Notes: generated by a model from the sequence alone, not told the origin. A stretch of DNA of 33,986 bases from Candidatus Monoglobus merdigallinarum (GCA_019112945.1 DXIJ01000003.1:1-33986); one strand, 5' to 3'. Counted from the stretch's first letter, positions 17,166 to 26,734 are shown. Program-made: numbers and translations.

Positions 17166-18698
17166 TTATGTCCAGAGCTTTCTGTCAAGCGAACGGTACT
17201 GTATCGCTTCGGCAATATGCCCCTGCTCTATATTTTCGCTGCCGTCTAAGTCGGCGATAGTCCTCGCGACCTTCAGCGTTCTGTTATACCCCCTTGCGCT
17301 CATGCCAAGCCTTTCAAACGCTTCCTTAAGCATTTTGTTGGTCGCACTGTCAAGCACGCAGTACTTATCGATAAGCGGCGCAGTCAGGCGGCTGTTTGAA
17401 TATATCCCGTCGTTTTTATAGCGCTCGGTCTGGAGCTTCCTCGCCCTGTCGATGCGCTTCTTTATCTCTGACGAGGGCTCGGTTTTCTTACGGCTTTCAA
17501 GGTCGCTGTACTCAACGGCAGGAACCTCGATATGCAAATCTATCCTATCAAGCAAGGGGCCGCTTATCCTGTTTAAATATTTGCTGATTTTTTGGGGAGT
17601 GCAAATACATTCATGATTTTTATCGCCGAAATATCCGCACGGGCACGGATTCATAGAAGCGACGAGCATGATCTCGCACGGGTATGTAAGCGTGCCGCTT
17701 GTCCGCGTGATGGTGATAACTCCGTCCTCCAGCGGCTGGCGCATTACCTCCAGCGCGTCCTTTCTGAACTCCGGCAGCTCGTCCAAAAACAGCACCCCGT
17801 TATGCGCCAGGCTTATCTCTCCCGGCTTGGGATAAGTCCCTCCGCCAGAGAGCCCTACTGCCGACACTGTGTGGTGCGGGCTTCTGAACGGGCGGCTCAT
17901 TATCATCGGCTCGCCTCTTTTGAGCATTCCGGCTATACTGTACACCTTTGTCGCCTCAAGCGCCTCGTCAAACGTCATATCCGGCAGTATTGACGGGATA
18001 CGCTTTGCAAGCATGGTCTTTCCGGAACCCGGCGGCCCGATAAGCAGCAGGTTGTGTCCTCCGGCCGCTGCGACCTCTATCGCACGCTTAACGTTCTCCT
18101 GTCCTCTTACCTCCGCAAAGTCAAGCGAATGCTCTCCCGCTCTGTCAAACAGCTCCTCCACGTTTATCTCAAGAGGCGGTATGCGCCGGCTTCCGCTCAG
18201 GTGCTCCGTGAGCGCGCCAAGGTCGCTTACACCGTACACATTTATGCCGCTGACCAATGCCGCCTCGGCAGCATTTTCCTCGGGTACGAAAACCTCAGTT
18301 ATACCAAGCTGGTAAGCCTCGATAGCCATAGGCAGGATACCGCTGACCGGCTTAACGCTGCCATCCAGTGAGAGTTCACCCATGAACGCGCACTTTTCAA
18401 CGTCCCGGGCATAGACCTGCTCAGACGCGGTCAGAACCCCTACCGCCATAGGGAGGTCTAAATACGCGCCCTCCTTTCTGACGTCCGCCGGTGCAAGGTT
18501 TACAACGATCTTCTTGCCGGGTATCATATACCCAAAGCTTGTCAGTGCACTGCGCACACGCTCCTTAGCCTCGCGCACAGACGTATCGGGCAGCCCCACT
18601 ATCTCCCAGCCGGGAAACCCGCCGCTGACGCTTGTCTCAACCGTTATTCTGTAGCCGTCTATCCCACGGATCCCGCAGCTGCTTACTTTTGTAATCAT
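17166..18698 (-). CDS. YifB/ComM family Mg-chelatase-like AAA+ ATPase
   Basis: GFPGWEIVGLPDTSVREAKERVRSAL; LLIGPPGSGKTMLAKRIPSILP; FRSPHHTVSAVGLSGGG; GVLFLDELPEF; NPCPCGYFGD. Confidence 0.96.
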   Translation of the reverse strand: MITKVSSCGIRGIDGYRITVETSVSGGFPGWEIVGLPDTSVREAKERVRSALTSFGYMIPGKKIVVNLAPADVRKEGAYLDLPMAVGVLTASEQVYARDVEKCAFMGELSLDGSVKPVSGILPMAIEAYQLGITEVFVPEENAAEAALVSGINVYGVSDLGALTEHLSGSRRIPPLEINVEELFDRAGEHSLDFAEVRGQENVKRAIEVAAAGGHNLLLIGPPGSGKTMLAKRIPSILPDMTFDEALEATKVYSIAGMLKRGEPMIMSRPFRSPHHTVSAVGLSGGGTYPKPGEISLAHNGVLFLDELPEFRKDALEVMRQPLEDGVITITRTSGTLTYPCEIMLVASMNPCPCGYFGDKNHECICTPQKISKYLNRISGPLLDRIDLHIEVPAVEYSDLESRKKTEPSSEIKKRIDRARKLQTERYKNDGIYSNSRLTAPLIDKYCVLDSATNKMLKEAFERLGMSARGYNRTLKVARTIADLDGSENIEQGHIAEAIQYRSLDRKLWT

Positions 18699-18742
18699 AA
18701 TATATCACCCAATCTTTTTCAATAAGGGGCGCAGCCCCGTCA

Positions 18743-19642
18743 TTATATCTCAACATATCTCTTGTCATAATCGTCCCTGCTGAAGTAGGTGGAAAGCGCC
18801 GGTTCAAACAACACTCCCTCGCGCACCCTTATCTCGGGATGCCTTATCGTCAGCTGTATCGCCTTGTACACAAACCCGGCCGCCAGGTTCGCGGCCTCGA
18901 TAATGCTTAAGCCCTTGAGCATGGCTCCGGTCAGCACGGAGGTGTAAATGTCGCCCGTACCATGGAACGGCCTGTTGACAAAACCGCAGTTGACCTTGTA
19001 ATACTTGCCCGTGTCGCCGTCGTATACCGCCACGCACATTGAGTTCTCGGAATCCATAACGCTCGTTATCACAACATACTTAGCCCCCAGCGCCGCCAGC
19101 TTTTTCAAATATCTCTTTATCTTTGAATTGCTGACCGGGCGGCTTGAATACTTCTCTCCCGTCAGCAGGCACGCCTCGGTAACATTAGGAGTGATTATAT
19201 CCGCAATGGAGCAGAGCTCCTTCATGCCTCCAAGCATACCTAAAACCTTTTCGGAATAAAAATCCCTGCTCGACAGTATATTATCGCCCATGACCGGGTC
19301 AACCACAAGCAGCGCGCCGTTTTGACCGGCCTTTTGCATAAAGCCCTTTAGTATTCTTATCTGCTCCGCGCTTCCCATATACCCGCTGTATACCGCATCA
19401 AATTTAAGACCTATCTTCTCCCAGTGGTCGATTATTTTCTGCATTTCTCCGGTCAGGTCACAAAACGTGTAATTCTCAAATTCAAAGGTGTGAGTCGAAA
19501 GCACGGCGGTAGGCAGCGGACAAACCTCCACGCCCATGGCCGACAATATCGGAATGACCTCGGTAAGCGACACCTTGCCGAATCCCGAGATATCGTGCAC
19601 CGCACACACTTTAGGTATTATATTAGCAATTTCTTCTGTCAT
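18743..19642 (-). CDS. Pyridoxal/pyridoxamine kinase (PfkB/ribokinase superfamily, PdxY-like)
   Basis: VCAVHDISGFGKVSLTEVIPILSAMGVEVCPLPTAVLSTHT; DAVYSGYMGS; VVDPVMGDN; PFHGTGDIYTSVL. Confidence 0.92.
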   Translation of the reverse strand: MTEEIANIIPKVCAVHDISGFGKVSLTEVIPILSAMGVEVCPLPTAVLSTHTFEFENYTFCDLTGEMQKIIDHWEKIGLKFDAVYSGYMGSAEQIRILKGFMQKAGQNGALLVVDPVMGDNILSSRDFYSEKVLGMLGGMKELCSIADIITPNVTEACLLTGEKYSSRPVSNSKIKRYLKKLAALGAKYVVITSVMDSENSMCVAVYDGDTGKYYKVNCGFVNRPFHGTGDIYTSVLTGAMLKGLSIIEAANLAAGFVYKAIQLTIRHPEIRVREGVLFEPALSTYFSRDDYDKRYVEI

Positions 19643-20361
19643 GTTCTATCCTCCATGCTGCCGTTTATAAGCAGATCAAGCTCCTCTTCCGTAAGCTCTC
19701 TTGCCTCGCCCGCGGCAAGGCTTTCATCAAGCTCAAGGCCGTTCATCTTTATGCGCCTGAGCGCTGTCACGATCTTCCCGACAGCCTCAAACATACGCTT
19801 GACTTGATGAAACTTTCCCTCGCATATCACTATCAAAGCACGCCTTTCACCGTGCGGTACAAGCTCTGCCGGCCGGCATTTAAAGCCGTCTTCCAAAAGC
19901 AGACCGTCCCTAAAGAGCCTAATATCCTCAGCCGTCACGCTCTCACTGAGCTCCGCCTCGTAAGTCTTGGGGATATGCCTGCCGGGACTTAGCAGCTTGT
20001 GTGCAAGCGCGCCGTCATCAGTCAGGATAAGCAAGCCTGTAGTGTCGATATCAAGCCTGCCCATAGGGAACAGGCTGAACTTTTTAAACTCCTCCGGCAC
20101 AAGCTCTGTAACCGCCTTATGAAAATTATCGCTCACTGCCGAGACGTAACCTTTTGGCTTGTTGAGCATGATATATACATGCTCCCTGTATTTGAGCTCC
20201 GCGCCGTCAAGACAGACCATGTCCGTCCCGGGCGTGACCGGGGTCTCCGGCACGGCCGCGGGCTTTCCGTTCACCGCGATCCGACCGTCCTTTATCATTT
20301 TTTTTACATCTTTTCTGGAGCCCAGCTTTAAGTGAGCCGCCAAGTATTTATCAAGTCTCAT
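19639..20361 (-). CDS. RsuA-family rRNA pseudouridine synthase with S4 domain
   Basis: MRLDKYLAAHLKLGSRKDVKKMIKDGRIAVNG S4 domain; MLNKPKGYVSA; LFPMGRLDIDTTGLLILTDDG; EGKFHQVKRMFEAVG. ORF track starts at 20370. Confidence 0.95.
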   Translation of the reverse strand: MRLDKYLAAHLKLGSRKDVKKMIKDGRIAVNGKPAAVPETPVTPGTDMVCLDGAELKYREHVYIMLNKPKGYVSAVSDNFHKAVTELVPEEFKKFSLFPMGRLDIDTTGLLILTDDGALAHKLLSPGRHIPKTYEAELSESVTAEDIRLFRDGLLLEDGFKCRPAELVPHGERRALIVICEGKFHQVKRMFEAVGKIVTALRRIKMNGLELDESLAAGEARELTEEELDLLINGSMEDRT

Positions 20362-20446
20362 ATACATCACCGTTCAGGCTTTCCGCTCATAAATCCCACC
20401 GCATATAAATATAAATTATTATATGATTTATTTCAGGAGGAAGATT

Positions 20447-20887
20447 ATGAAGAAGTTTTTAAGAGCTTACAAATATAAGATAATTTTTATAATTATTGCA
20501 GCCCTGCTCATCGCAGTAATTTTTGCGCTCTTTTCGGTCGACAGCGCAACTAACTCCAAAAATATTGAATTTATCAAATCATACGGCTGGGAGACTGAGG
20601 GCTCGCCCTCAGACATCTCCCATATAACTCTCCCCGAAACGCTTACCGGCATATATGCGTCATATGCGCAGATATCCGCCGTCAACGGATATTCACTTTC
20701 GGATTACTGCGGCAAAAGCCTTACAAAATATTCCTATCCGGTGCTGAACCACAATCTGTCGGAAACAGGCAGGGTTCGCGCAAACGTGCTTTTATACAAA
20801 TCGGATATCGTCGCTGCGGACATAAGCCTGCTTACCGACGGCGGCTCTACCGTCCCCATATCCGATACATCTGAAATACAGCCCTGA
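20447..20887 (+). CDS. Membrane-anchored DUF4830-like protein
   Basis: N-terminal TM (IIFIIIAALLIAVIFALF); NIEFIKSYGWETEGSPSDISHITLPE. AGGAGGA RBS precedes ATG 20447; family from recall. Confidence 0.7.
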   Translation: MKKFLRAYKYKIIFIIIAALLIAVIFALFSVDSATNSKNIEFIKSYGWETEGSPSDISHITLPETLTGIYASYAQISAVNGYSLSDYCGKSLTKYSYPVLNHNLSETGRVRANVLLYKSDIVAADISLLTDGGSTVPISDTSEIQP

Positions 20888-20910
20888 GCCATAGGCTTAA
20901 AGCCGCTCAG
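20884..20910 (+). terminator. Possible terminator after the DUF4830-like gene
   Basis: CTGAGC-cata-GGCT-taa-AGCC-GCTCAG, then an AT-rich tail. Confidence 0.4.
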
Positions 20911-20997
20911 ATTATTATATCACAACCGCGCTTTTCTTGCAATAATTGGCTTAACATTTTATATTATCAATTTTTAAAAAAAATTTACAATTGGCTA

Positions 20998-21026
20998 TTG
21001 ATATTTAGGCGATAATATTATATAAT
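20998..21026 (+). promoter_or_regulatory. Predicted sigma-A promoter of hpf: TTGATA (20998-21003), 17 nt, TATAAT (21021-21026)
   Basis: Direct reading; A/T-rich upstream region. Confidence 0.7.
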
Positions 21027-21094
21027 GTATATACAAAAAGTATTTCGCAAAAATATTTTTTAGTTTATTTTATACAATGACTGGAGGTAGTACT

Positions 21095-21634
21095 ATGACT
21101 TACAACATCATTACAAAGAAGTTAAACTTGGCGGATTCCAGTAAAGAAAAGATTTTGGATAAGGTTACGAGACTTGACAAATTTTTTAATGATGACAGCA
21201 CCGAGTGCAAAATAATTGTTTCTGAGCTAAAAGATGATATTATTGTTGAGATCACATTCAGATATAAAGGCTTTATCATCAGGGCAGAGGATACGAACCG
21301 CGACCTGCTGACCGCAGTTGACAACTGTCTTGCAGCTATCGACCGCCAAATCAGGAAGAACAAGACCAAGCTCTCAAAGAGGCTCCGTGACAGCGGCTTC
21401 GACAAGTACGAGAGCATCGATACACAGCCCAGGCATGTTGAGGAGGAGACCGAGTTTAAGATAATCAAGAAAAAGATCTTCTCCGCAAAGCCCATGATGG
21501 TCGAAGAGGCAATACTCCAGATGAATATGCTGGGACATTCGTTCTTTATCTTCAACGACCCCGACACAATGTCCCCAAACATTGTTTATAAGAGAAAAGA
21601 CGGAAACTACGCACTGATAGAATTGGGCGAATAA
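21095..21634 (+). CDS. hpf: Ribosome hibernation-promoting factor, long form
   Basis: N-terminal HPF/RaiA domain; C-terminal EIVRRKxF-like VKKKIFSAKPMMVEEAILQMNMLGHSFFIFNDPDTMSPNIVYKRKDGNYALIE domain. GGAGG precedes ATG 21095. Confidence 0.95.
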   Translation: MTYNIITKKLNLADSSKEKILDKVTRLDKFFNDDSTECKIIVSELKDDIIVEITFRYKGFIIRAEDTNRDLLTAVDNCLAAIDRQIRKNKTKLSKRLRDSGFDKYESIDTQPRHVEEETEFKIIKKKIFSAKPMMVEEAILQMNMLGHSFFIFNDPDTMSPNIVYKRKDGNYALIELGE

Positions 21635-21654
21635 TATTTTAAAATAAATTTACG

Positions 21655-21702
21655 GGGCTGCAGCGGCACGGAACTTAGACCGGCTGCCTGCAGCCCTTTT
21701 TT
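21655..21702 (+). terminator. Rho-independent terminator after hpf
   Basis: GGGCTGCAG ... CTGCAGCCC perfect stem followed by TTTTTT. Confidence 0.85.
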
Positions 21703-21734
21703 CTGCTACCGTAAAATTAATACACAGCTGCTGC

Positions 21735-21763
21735 TTGAAGCCTTGCACAGTATATGATAAAAT
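21735..21763 (+). promoter_or_regulatory. Predicted sigma-A promoter of the secreted lyase gene: TTGAAG, 17 nt, TAAAAT
   Basis: TTGAAG 21735-21740; TAAAAT 21758-21763. Confidence 0.6.
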
Positions 21764-21798
21764 AGACAAAAACGATAAAAATACGGGAGATGAAGTTT

Positions 21799-24045
21799 AT
21801 GAAAACAAAATTTAAGATAACGGCGCTTCTGCTGATTGCCTCGCTCATGCTTTCACCGTTCGTATATTCCGAGGGCGAGACGTATCCGCCGGACTCAGTG
21901 ATGAACGTCTCTGACCTGCCGGTCGGAGACATCGTATCCGACACTGAGTTCGGAAATTTCACGATTATTTCGGCAACTGACGGACTGACCGCAGTGACTG
22001 TTGACTCAAATTCAAAGCAGTCCCCGGTCACCGGCATTAAATATTCAAAGCGCTTAAAGCTTGCCGGAACCGGAAGCACGCTCAACCGCGCAGTAAAGTT
22101 CACGGCTGCGGGGCCTGCTACTCTATTTATCGAGGGGTGCAGCGCAAACAAGAACGAAACCAGAACCGGCGTAGTCGTAAACGCCGAGGGTGAGACCATC
22201 GGAGAAAACTCATTCTCGTCAGGAATGGAAAACAAGCAGTATGATATTCCCGCAGCGGGGGATTACTGGTTCTATTCACTAAACAGCGGCATTAATATCT
22301 ACTATATCAGGCTGACCTATGAGCCGCAGCCCGTCTATAATTTTGAGGACATGGACGGAATAGTTACAGAGCCCATGGACGTTATCTACACTGCTCCTAT
22401 GGCGCCGGCTGACGGGGCAGGCACCGAGGCGGAGCCTATGAGCATCGCGTCCGCACTGCTTAACATCGCCCCGGGCGGAACCATATACTGCAGCGGCAGG
22501 TATGAGTTCGAAAAGTGCCTGCTTATAGACGCCGCTAACTGCGGAGAGCCCGAAAAAGAAAAACGTATCGAATGCTCAGAGGGAACTGTATTCGACTTCT
22601 CCGGAGAGCCGTATTCCAACGATGTCGGCACAAACCAGCGCGGCGTTCAAATAAACGGAAGCTACTGGCACATCAAAGGACTTGAGGTCTGCATGGCCGC
22701 CGACAACGGATTTTTTATCGCCGGCAAACACAACACGCTTGAGCTCTGTGTTGCAAACGCCAACCGTGACTCCGGTATCCAAATCAGCCGCCGCGCTGCT
22801 ACAGTCAGCAGCTATGACGAGTGGCCGAGCGATAACCTCATTTTAAACTGCACATCATACAATAACTTTGACCCGGCGACCGGCGAGAACGCAGACGGCT
22901 TTGCCGCAAAGCTGACCTGCGGCGACAACAACGTGTTTGACGGCTGCATAGCATACAACAACTGTGACGACGGCTGGGACTGCTTCACCAAGAGCGCGAC
23001 GGGGCCTATCGGAACACTGGTGCTGCGCAACTGCATAGCATTCCGCAGCGGACAGACCACCGACGGCAAATTCACCGACAACTCCGACGGCAACGGCTTT
23101 AAAATGGGCGGCAGCAAGATTGCGGCCACTCACTATCTATACAACTGTATAGCGTTTGAGAACAAAAATCACGGCTTTACGGACAACTCAAACCCGGGGC
23201 CTATTTATCTGACGAACTGTACCGCATACAACAATGCGCTGGACGGCGGCTCAAACAAGAGTAATTTTGACTTCGCGCGGGACAAGGAGAGATCCAACAA
23301 TACGCTTATAAACTGCCTGTCATATGCGCCGAATGCTATCGGCGCGGATAAGTTTATCGGTTCTGTCAAAAATTCTGTGCTCTACAGCAAGGACAAGAAA
23401 AATTATTACTACTTTGACGATCTGAATAACGTAAGCTGGGACAGCAAGCCCGGCACAGTCCTGCCGACAGAGGAAATCAGCAGCGTAGACGACTCGGTAT
23501 TTGTATCGGTCGAGTCTCCCGAGCTCGGGGCTGACGTACACACGCTCTGGAGAAACGCCGACGGAAGCATTAACATGGGCGGCTTTCTGAAGGTGGCGGA
23601 CGGCACCGCATATAAGCAAATGGGCATAGGTGCAGACCTGTCGGATTACAGCACGGCTGTTCCGACCGCTCCGCCTGTACAGACAAATCCGCCGCAGCCG
23701 ACGCAAACGCCCGATACGGATATACCGGACTATATCATTTACGCCGCACCGGACGACTTTAACGAGAGCGTTATCGACATCAGGCTCGAAAACAATACCG
23801 AGACGGCGGCATCGCCGTGCATAATGCTTGCAGCCTACACCGATACGGAGGCCGGCAGCCTCCTCACCTCGTACGCATTCTTTGAACGCGGGATAGGCGC
23901 CGGCAGCTATGATGAGTTCTCATACGACCTGTCGGGGGTCGATTACAACAAGGTAAAAGTCATGGTCTGGGACAGCACCGACAGGCTGACGCCTCTTGCC
24001 AACTGCGCTGTGATCACGCCCGCAGAGCCGGAAGAGAATAATTAA
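21799..24045 (+). CDS. Secreted right-handed beta-helix protein, PL9-like pectate lyase with accessory N- and C-terminal domains
   Basis: Signal peptide KFKITALLLIASLMLSPFVYS; YWHIKGLEVCMAADNGFFIAGKHNTLELCVANANRDSGIQISRR, ENADGFAAKLTCGDNNVFDGCIAYNNCDDGWDCFTK, SDGNGFKMGG; Pro/Thr linker at ~620-640 aa then a beta-rich C-terminal domain. Confidence 0.82.
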   Translation: MKTKFKITALLLIASLMLSPFVYSEGETYPPDSVMNVSDLPVGDIVSDTEFGNFTIISATDGLTAVTVDSNSKQSPVTGIKYSKRLKLAGTGSTLNRAVKFTAAGPATLFIEGCSANKNETRTGVVVNAEGETIGENSFSSGMENKQYDIPAAGDYWFYSLNSGINIYYIRLTYEPQPVYNFEDMDGIVTEPMDVIYTAPMAPADGAGTEAEPMSIASALLNIAPGGTIYCSGRYEFEKCLLIDAANCGEPEKEKRIECSEGTVFDFSGEPYSNDVGTNQRGVQINGSYWHIKGLEVCMAADNGFFIAGKHNTLELCVANANRDSGIQISRRAATVSSYDEWPSDNLILNCTSYNNFDPATGENADGFAAKLTCGDNNVFDGCIAYNNCDDGWDCFTKSATGPIGTLVLRNCIAFRSGQTTDGKFTDNSDGNGFKMGGSKIAATHYLYNCIAFENKNHGFTDNSNPGPIYLTNCTAYNNALDGGSNKSNFDFARDKERSNNTLINCLSYAPNAIGADKFIGSVKNSVLYSKDKKNYYYFDDLNNVSWDSKPGTVLPTEEISSVDDSVFVSVESPELGADVHTLWRNADGSINMGGFLKVADGTAYKQMGIGADLSDYSTAVPTAPPVQTNPPQPTQTPDTDIPDYIIYAAPDDFNESVIDIRLENNTETAASPCIMLAAYTDTEAGSLLTSYAFFERGIGAGSYDEFSYDLSGVDYNKVKVMVWDSTDRLTPLANCAVITPAEPEENN

Positions 24046-24083
24046 TAAGCGGCTTTTAATACCAAATAAACAGGGGGGCTGTA

Positions 24084-24911
24084 TTACGGGCGGAGCGCGC
24101 CGTAGAAGTAGGAAGCCGTTGCGCCGCCGTCAATCAGGAAATCTGCTCCGGTAATAAACGCTCCCCTATCGCTCATAAGCAGCTCCGCAACATTTGCGAC
24201 CTCATCAGCCGTGCCCGGCCGCCCTACGGGACACTTTAAAAACATATTTTTGTAGAAATCTCCGCGCGGTCCGTTTAGCTCGTCAAGCGCAAGCGGTGTT
24301 ACTATAATGCCCGGAGAAATGGAGTTGAGCCTCGCCCCTCTTTCGCCCCATTTCACCGACTCCGCCATTACGCGCTTTTCGTTACAGCGTTTTGCCAGCT
24401 GATAGGCGTGAAGCGTATCCCTGATGTTTTCCGGCTGCAAAATATCCAACGACAAAAGCTCTTCTGCCGGAGTGCAGGCAAGCAGTTCATCCTCCTCCGG
24501 TGTGAGCTGCTTCATTCGGTGCCCGGACTGGCTGGATATCGTTACGCCAACGCCGCCGGGAGCTATCACCTTTCCGGCCTCCTCCAGCAGCACCGCCGTG
24601 CCGTACAGGTCTACCTTTAAAATAGCTTCAACAGGAGCCTGGCTCGGCGAAACCCCCGCAGCGTTTACCAACATGGTGATCTCGCCGTGCTTCTGAGCTT
24701 CGTCAATTACAGACAAGATAGATGTTCTTGATGCCAGATCCATCTCCGCCGGGAGAGCATCAAAGCCGGCCTCGGTCATCGTCTTTGCTGCCGCCAGCGC
24801 GTTTTCAAGGCTCTTATCACCGATAATTATTTTCTTTCCGTATCCCATTCTGCGTGCTATGGCTACGCCTATCTGCCCCGCGCCGGTAAGCAGCATAACT
24901 TCTTTTTTCAT
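24084..24911 (-). CDS. Short-chain dehydrogenase/reductase (SDR) family oxidoreductase
   Basis: LLTGAGQIGVAIARRMG; LVNAAGVSPSQ; SSQSG and YQLAK; ARLNSISPGIIVTPL; GADFLIDGG. Confidence 0.9.
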   Translation of the reverse strand: MKKEVMLLTGAGQIGVAIARRMGYGKKIIIGDKSLENALAAAKTMTEAGFDALPAEMDLASRTSILSVIDEAQKHGEITMLVNAAGVSPSQAPVEAILKVDLYGTAVLLEEAGKVIAPGGVGVTISSQSGHRMKQLTPEEDELLACTPAEELLSLDILQPENIRDTLHAYQLAKRCNEKRVMAESVKWGERGARLNSISPGIIVTPLALDELNGPRGDFYKNMFLKCPVGRPGTADEVANVAELLMSDRGAFITGADFLIDGGATASYFYGALRP

Positions 24912-24955
24912 AAGTCTTTTATCAACCCTTTCAAAACTAATCTCTAAACCGATTT

Positions 24956-25462
24956 TTAGGCTTTAAGCCATTTTAAAACAGCTTCCATACTGCGCTCTGC
25001 ATCGGAGCCGCAGACCGCCAAACCTTTTTTTACATACGCACCCCTGCAGGCATTTTCTATTTTACGCTCTGTACCGCTGAGGCCGCTGCCCTCGTGGGTG
25101 CAGAACGGATATATCGTTTTGCCGCTCCAATCGAACGCCTCCAGGAATGTATAAACCGCCATCGGTATATTTCCCCAATAATTCGGGTAGCCCAGATAGA
25201 CTTCGTCATACCCGTCTATGCTCTCCGGCAGCGCCGAAAGCTCCGGCCTTGCGTTTTTACGCATATCCTCCTGAGCCTGCTTGATACAGGTATTATAGTC
25301 TGCGGCATACGGCGTCTTTTGTTCAAGCTTAAACAGCTCTGCACCCGTTGCCTCCGCAATATACCCTGCGACCCTTTCTGTATTTCCGACCTCGATATAT
25401 CGGTATTGTCCGCCGAAGTAGTTTTCATCGGCTCTGGAATAAAACACGATTAGCTTTGCCAT
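24956..25462 (-). CDS. Flavodoxin family protein
   Basis: KLIVFYSRADENYFGG...GNTERVAGYIAEATGAELFKLE; DEVYLGYPNYWGNIPMAVYTFLE; FCTHEGSGLSGTERKIE. Confidence 0.93.
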   Translation of the reverse strand: MAKLIVFYSRADENYFGGQYRYIEVGNTERVAGYIAEATGAELFKLEQKTPYAADYNTCIKQAQEDMRKNARPELSALPESIDGYDEVYLGYPNYWGNIPMAVYTFLEAFDWSGKTIYPFCTHEGSGLSGTERKIENACRGAYVKKGLAVCGSDAERSMEAVLKWLKA

Positions 25463-25482
25463 ATCAAAACATCCCCTTTATT

Positions 25483-26592
25483 CTATTTCTTTTCAAACTC
25501 TTTTGCCACCTCATCGAGCAGCTCACGAATATTCAAATGCTGCGGACAGGCTTTCTCGCACTTGCCGCACTTGATACAATCCGACGCCTTTCCCTTTCCG
25601 CCTGCGGTATGTACCGTGTTGTAATAGTAGTCGGCGTTCCAGTCGTGATGTATCTGCTTTGCGTTCATCACGGCGAACAGGTCGGGTATAGATATATTTT
25701 TCGGGCAGCCCGCAGTACAATAACGGCAGGAGGTACAGGGAATAAGATTCATGGATTCAAAAACCCCGCACACCCTTTTGACAGCGGCTGCTTCACTTTC
25801 GTCAAGCGGCCTGAAATCCTTCATAAACCCAATATTCTCTTTCATCTGCTCTATACTGCTCATACCCGACAGCACCATCATGATACCTTCAAATCCGGCT
25901 GCAAATCGAATAGCATAGCTTGCCGGAGAACCGCCGAGCTCATCAAGCACAGCCTTTGCCCGCTCCGGCAAATTCACAAGATTGCCGCCCTTTACGGGCT
26001 CCATAACGATTACCGGCTTGCCGAATTTTCGGCATACCTCATAACATTTCCGGCTTTGCACGGCCGGGTCGTCATAATCAAGATAGTTAAACTGTATCTG
26101 CACGACCTCGATCTGCGGGTACTCCGTTAATATCTGTTCCAGCACTTCCGCGCGGTCATGGAACGAAATACCAAAATGACGGAACTTTCCCTCCTCTTTC
26201 AGCTCAAGTGCGGTCTCGTAGGCGCGGCATTTTTTAAAAAACTCAAAAATCTCCGCGCTCTGCGCGTGCATGAGATAAATATCAAAGAAGTCAACGCCGC
26301 AGGCCTTTAGCTGGCTCTCGAAAAACGGACGTATATCCTCCTGCTTTTTGAAGAAAAAGTTCGTCAGCTTGTTGGTCAAAACATAGCTTTCGCGCGGATA
26401 GCGTGAGGTGAGACAAACTTTTAACGCAGTCTCGCTTTTACCGTCAAGATAACCGTGGGCTGTATCAAAATAATTAAACCCGTTTGCCATAAACTCATCC
26501 ACCATGCTGCACATCTGTTCTTCATCGACCCCGCTGCCGTTCATAGGCAGACGCATACAGCCAAATCCAAAATTCTTCTTTATGCGTTCCAT
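25483..26592 (-). CDS. Aldo/keto reductase with C-terminal 4Fe-4S ferredoxin-type domain
   Basis: FGCMRLPMNGSG, NYFDTAHGYLDGKSE, FGISFHD; cysteine clusters CTSCRYCTAGCPKNI and CIKCGKCEKACPQHL. ATG 26592 behind AGGAGGAT. Confidence 0.95.
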   Translation of the reverse strand: MERIKKNFGFGCMRLPMNGSGVDEEQMCSMVDEFMANGFNYFDTAHGYLDGKSETALKVCLTSRYPRESYVLTNKLTNFFFKKQEDIRPFFESQLKACGVDFFDIYLMHAQSAEIFEFFKKCRAYETALELKEEGKFRHFGISFHDRAEVLEQILTEYPQIEVVQIQFNYLDYDDPAVQSRKCYEVCRKFGKPVIVMEPVKGGNLVNLPERAKAVLDELGGSPASYAIRFAAGFEGIMMVLSGMSSIEQMKENIGFMKDFRPLDESEAAAVKRVCGVFESMNLIPCTSCRYCTAGCPKNISIPDLFAVMNAKQIHHDWNADYYYNTVHTAGGKGKASDCIKCGKCEKACPQHLNIRELLDEVAKEFEKK

Positions 26593-26666
26593 AAATTGAT
26601 CCTCCTGTAACATTTTTCCTAATCAATACACCTGTTTAAAGACACATCCGTCTAATTATTAATCAT

Positions 26667-26695
26667 ATTATATCAAACCGCAGCCGCACAATCAA
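26667..26695 (-). promoter_or_regulatory. Predicted sigma-A promoter of the aldo/keto reductase operon: TTGATT, 17 nt, TATAAT
   Basis: TTGATT at 26695-26690 and TATAAT at 26672-26667 on the minus strand. Confidence 0.7.
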
Positions 26696-26716
26696 TTTGA
26701 GTTTCGGTGCAGCTTG

Positions 26717-26731
26717 ATAAGTTTTTCTTAT
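26717..26731. promoter_or_regulatory. Candidate LysR-type regulator binding box ATAAG-TTTTT-CTTAT
   Basis: Perfect 5-bp dyad fitting T-N11-A, centred ~64 nt upstream of the predicted start site of the downstream operon. Confidence 0.6.
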
Positions 26732-26734
26732 ACG

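Noticed and set aside
25348-26130. 260-aa plus-strand ORF
   Set aside because: Antisense to flavodoxin and aldo/keto reductase genes; not supported by any motif.
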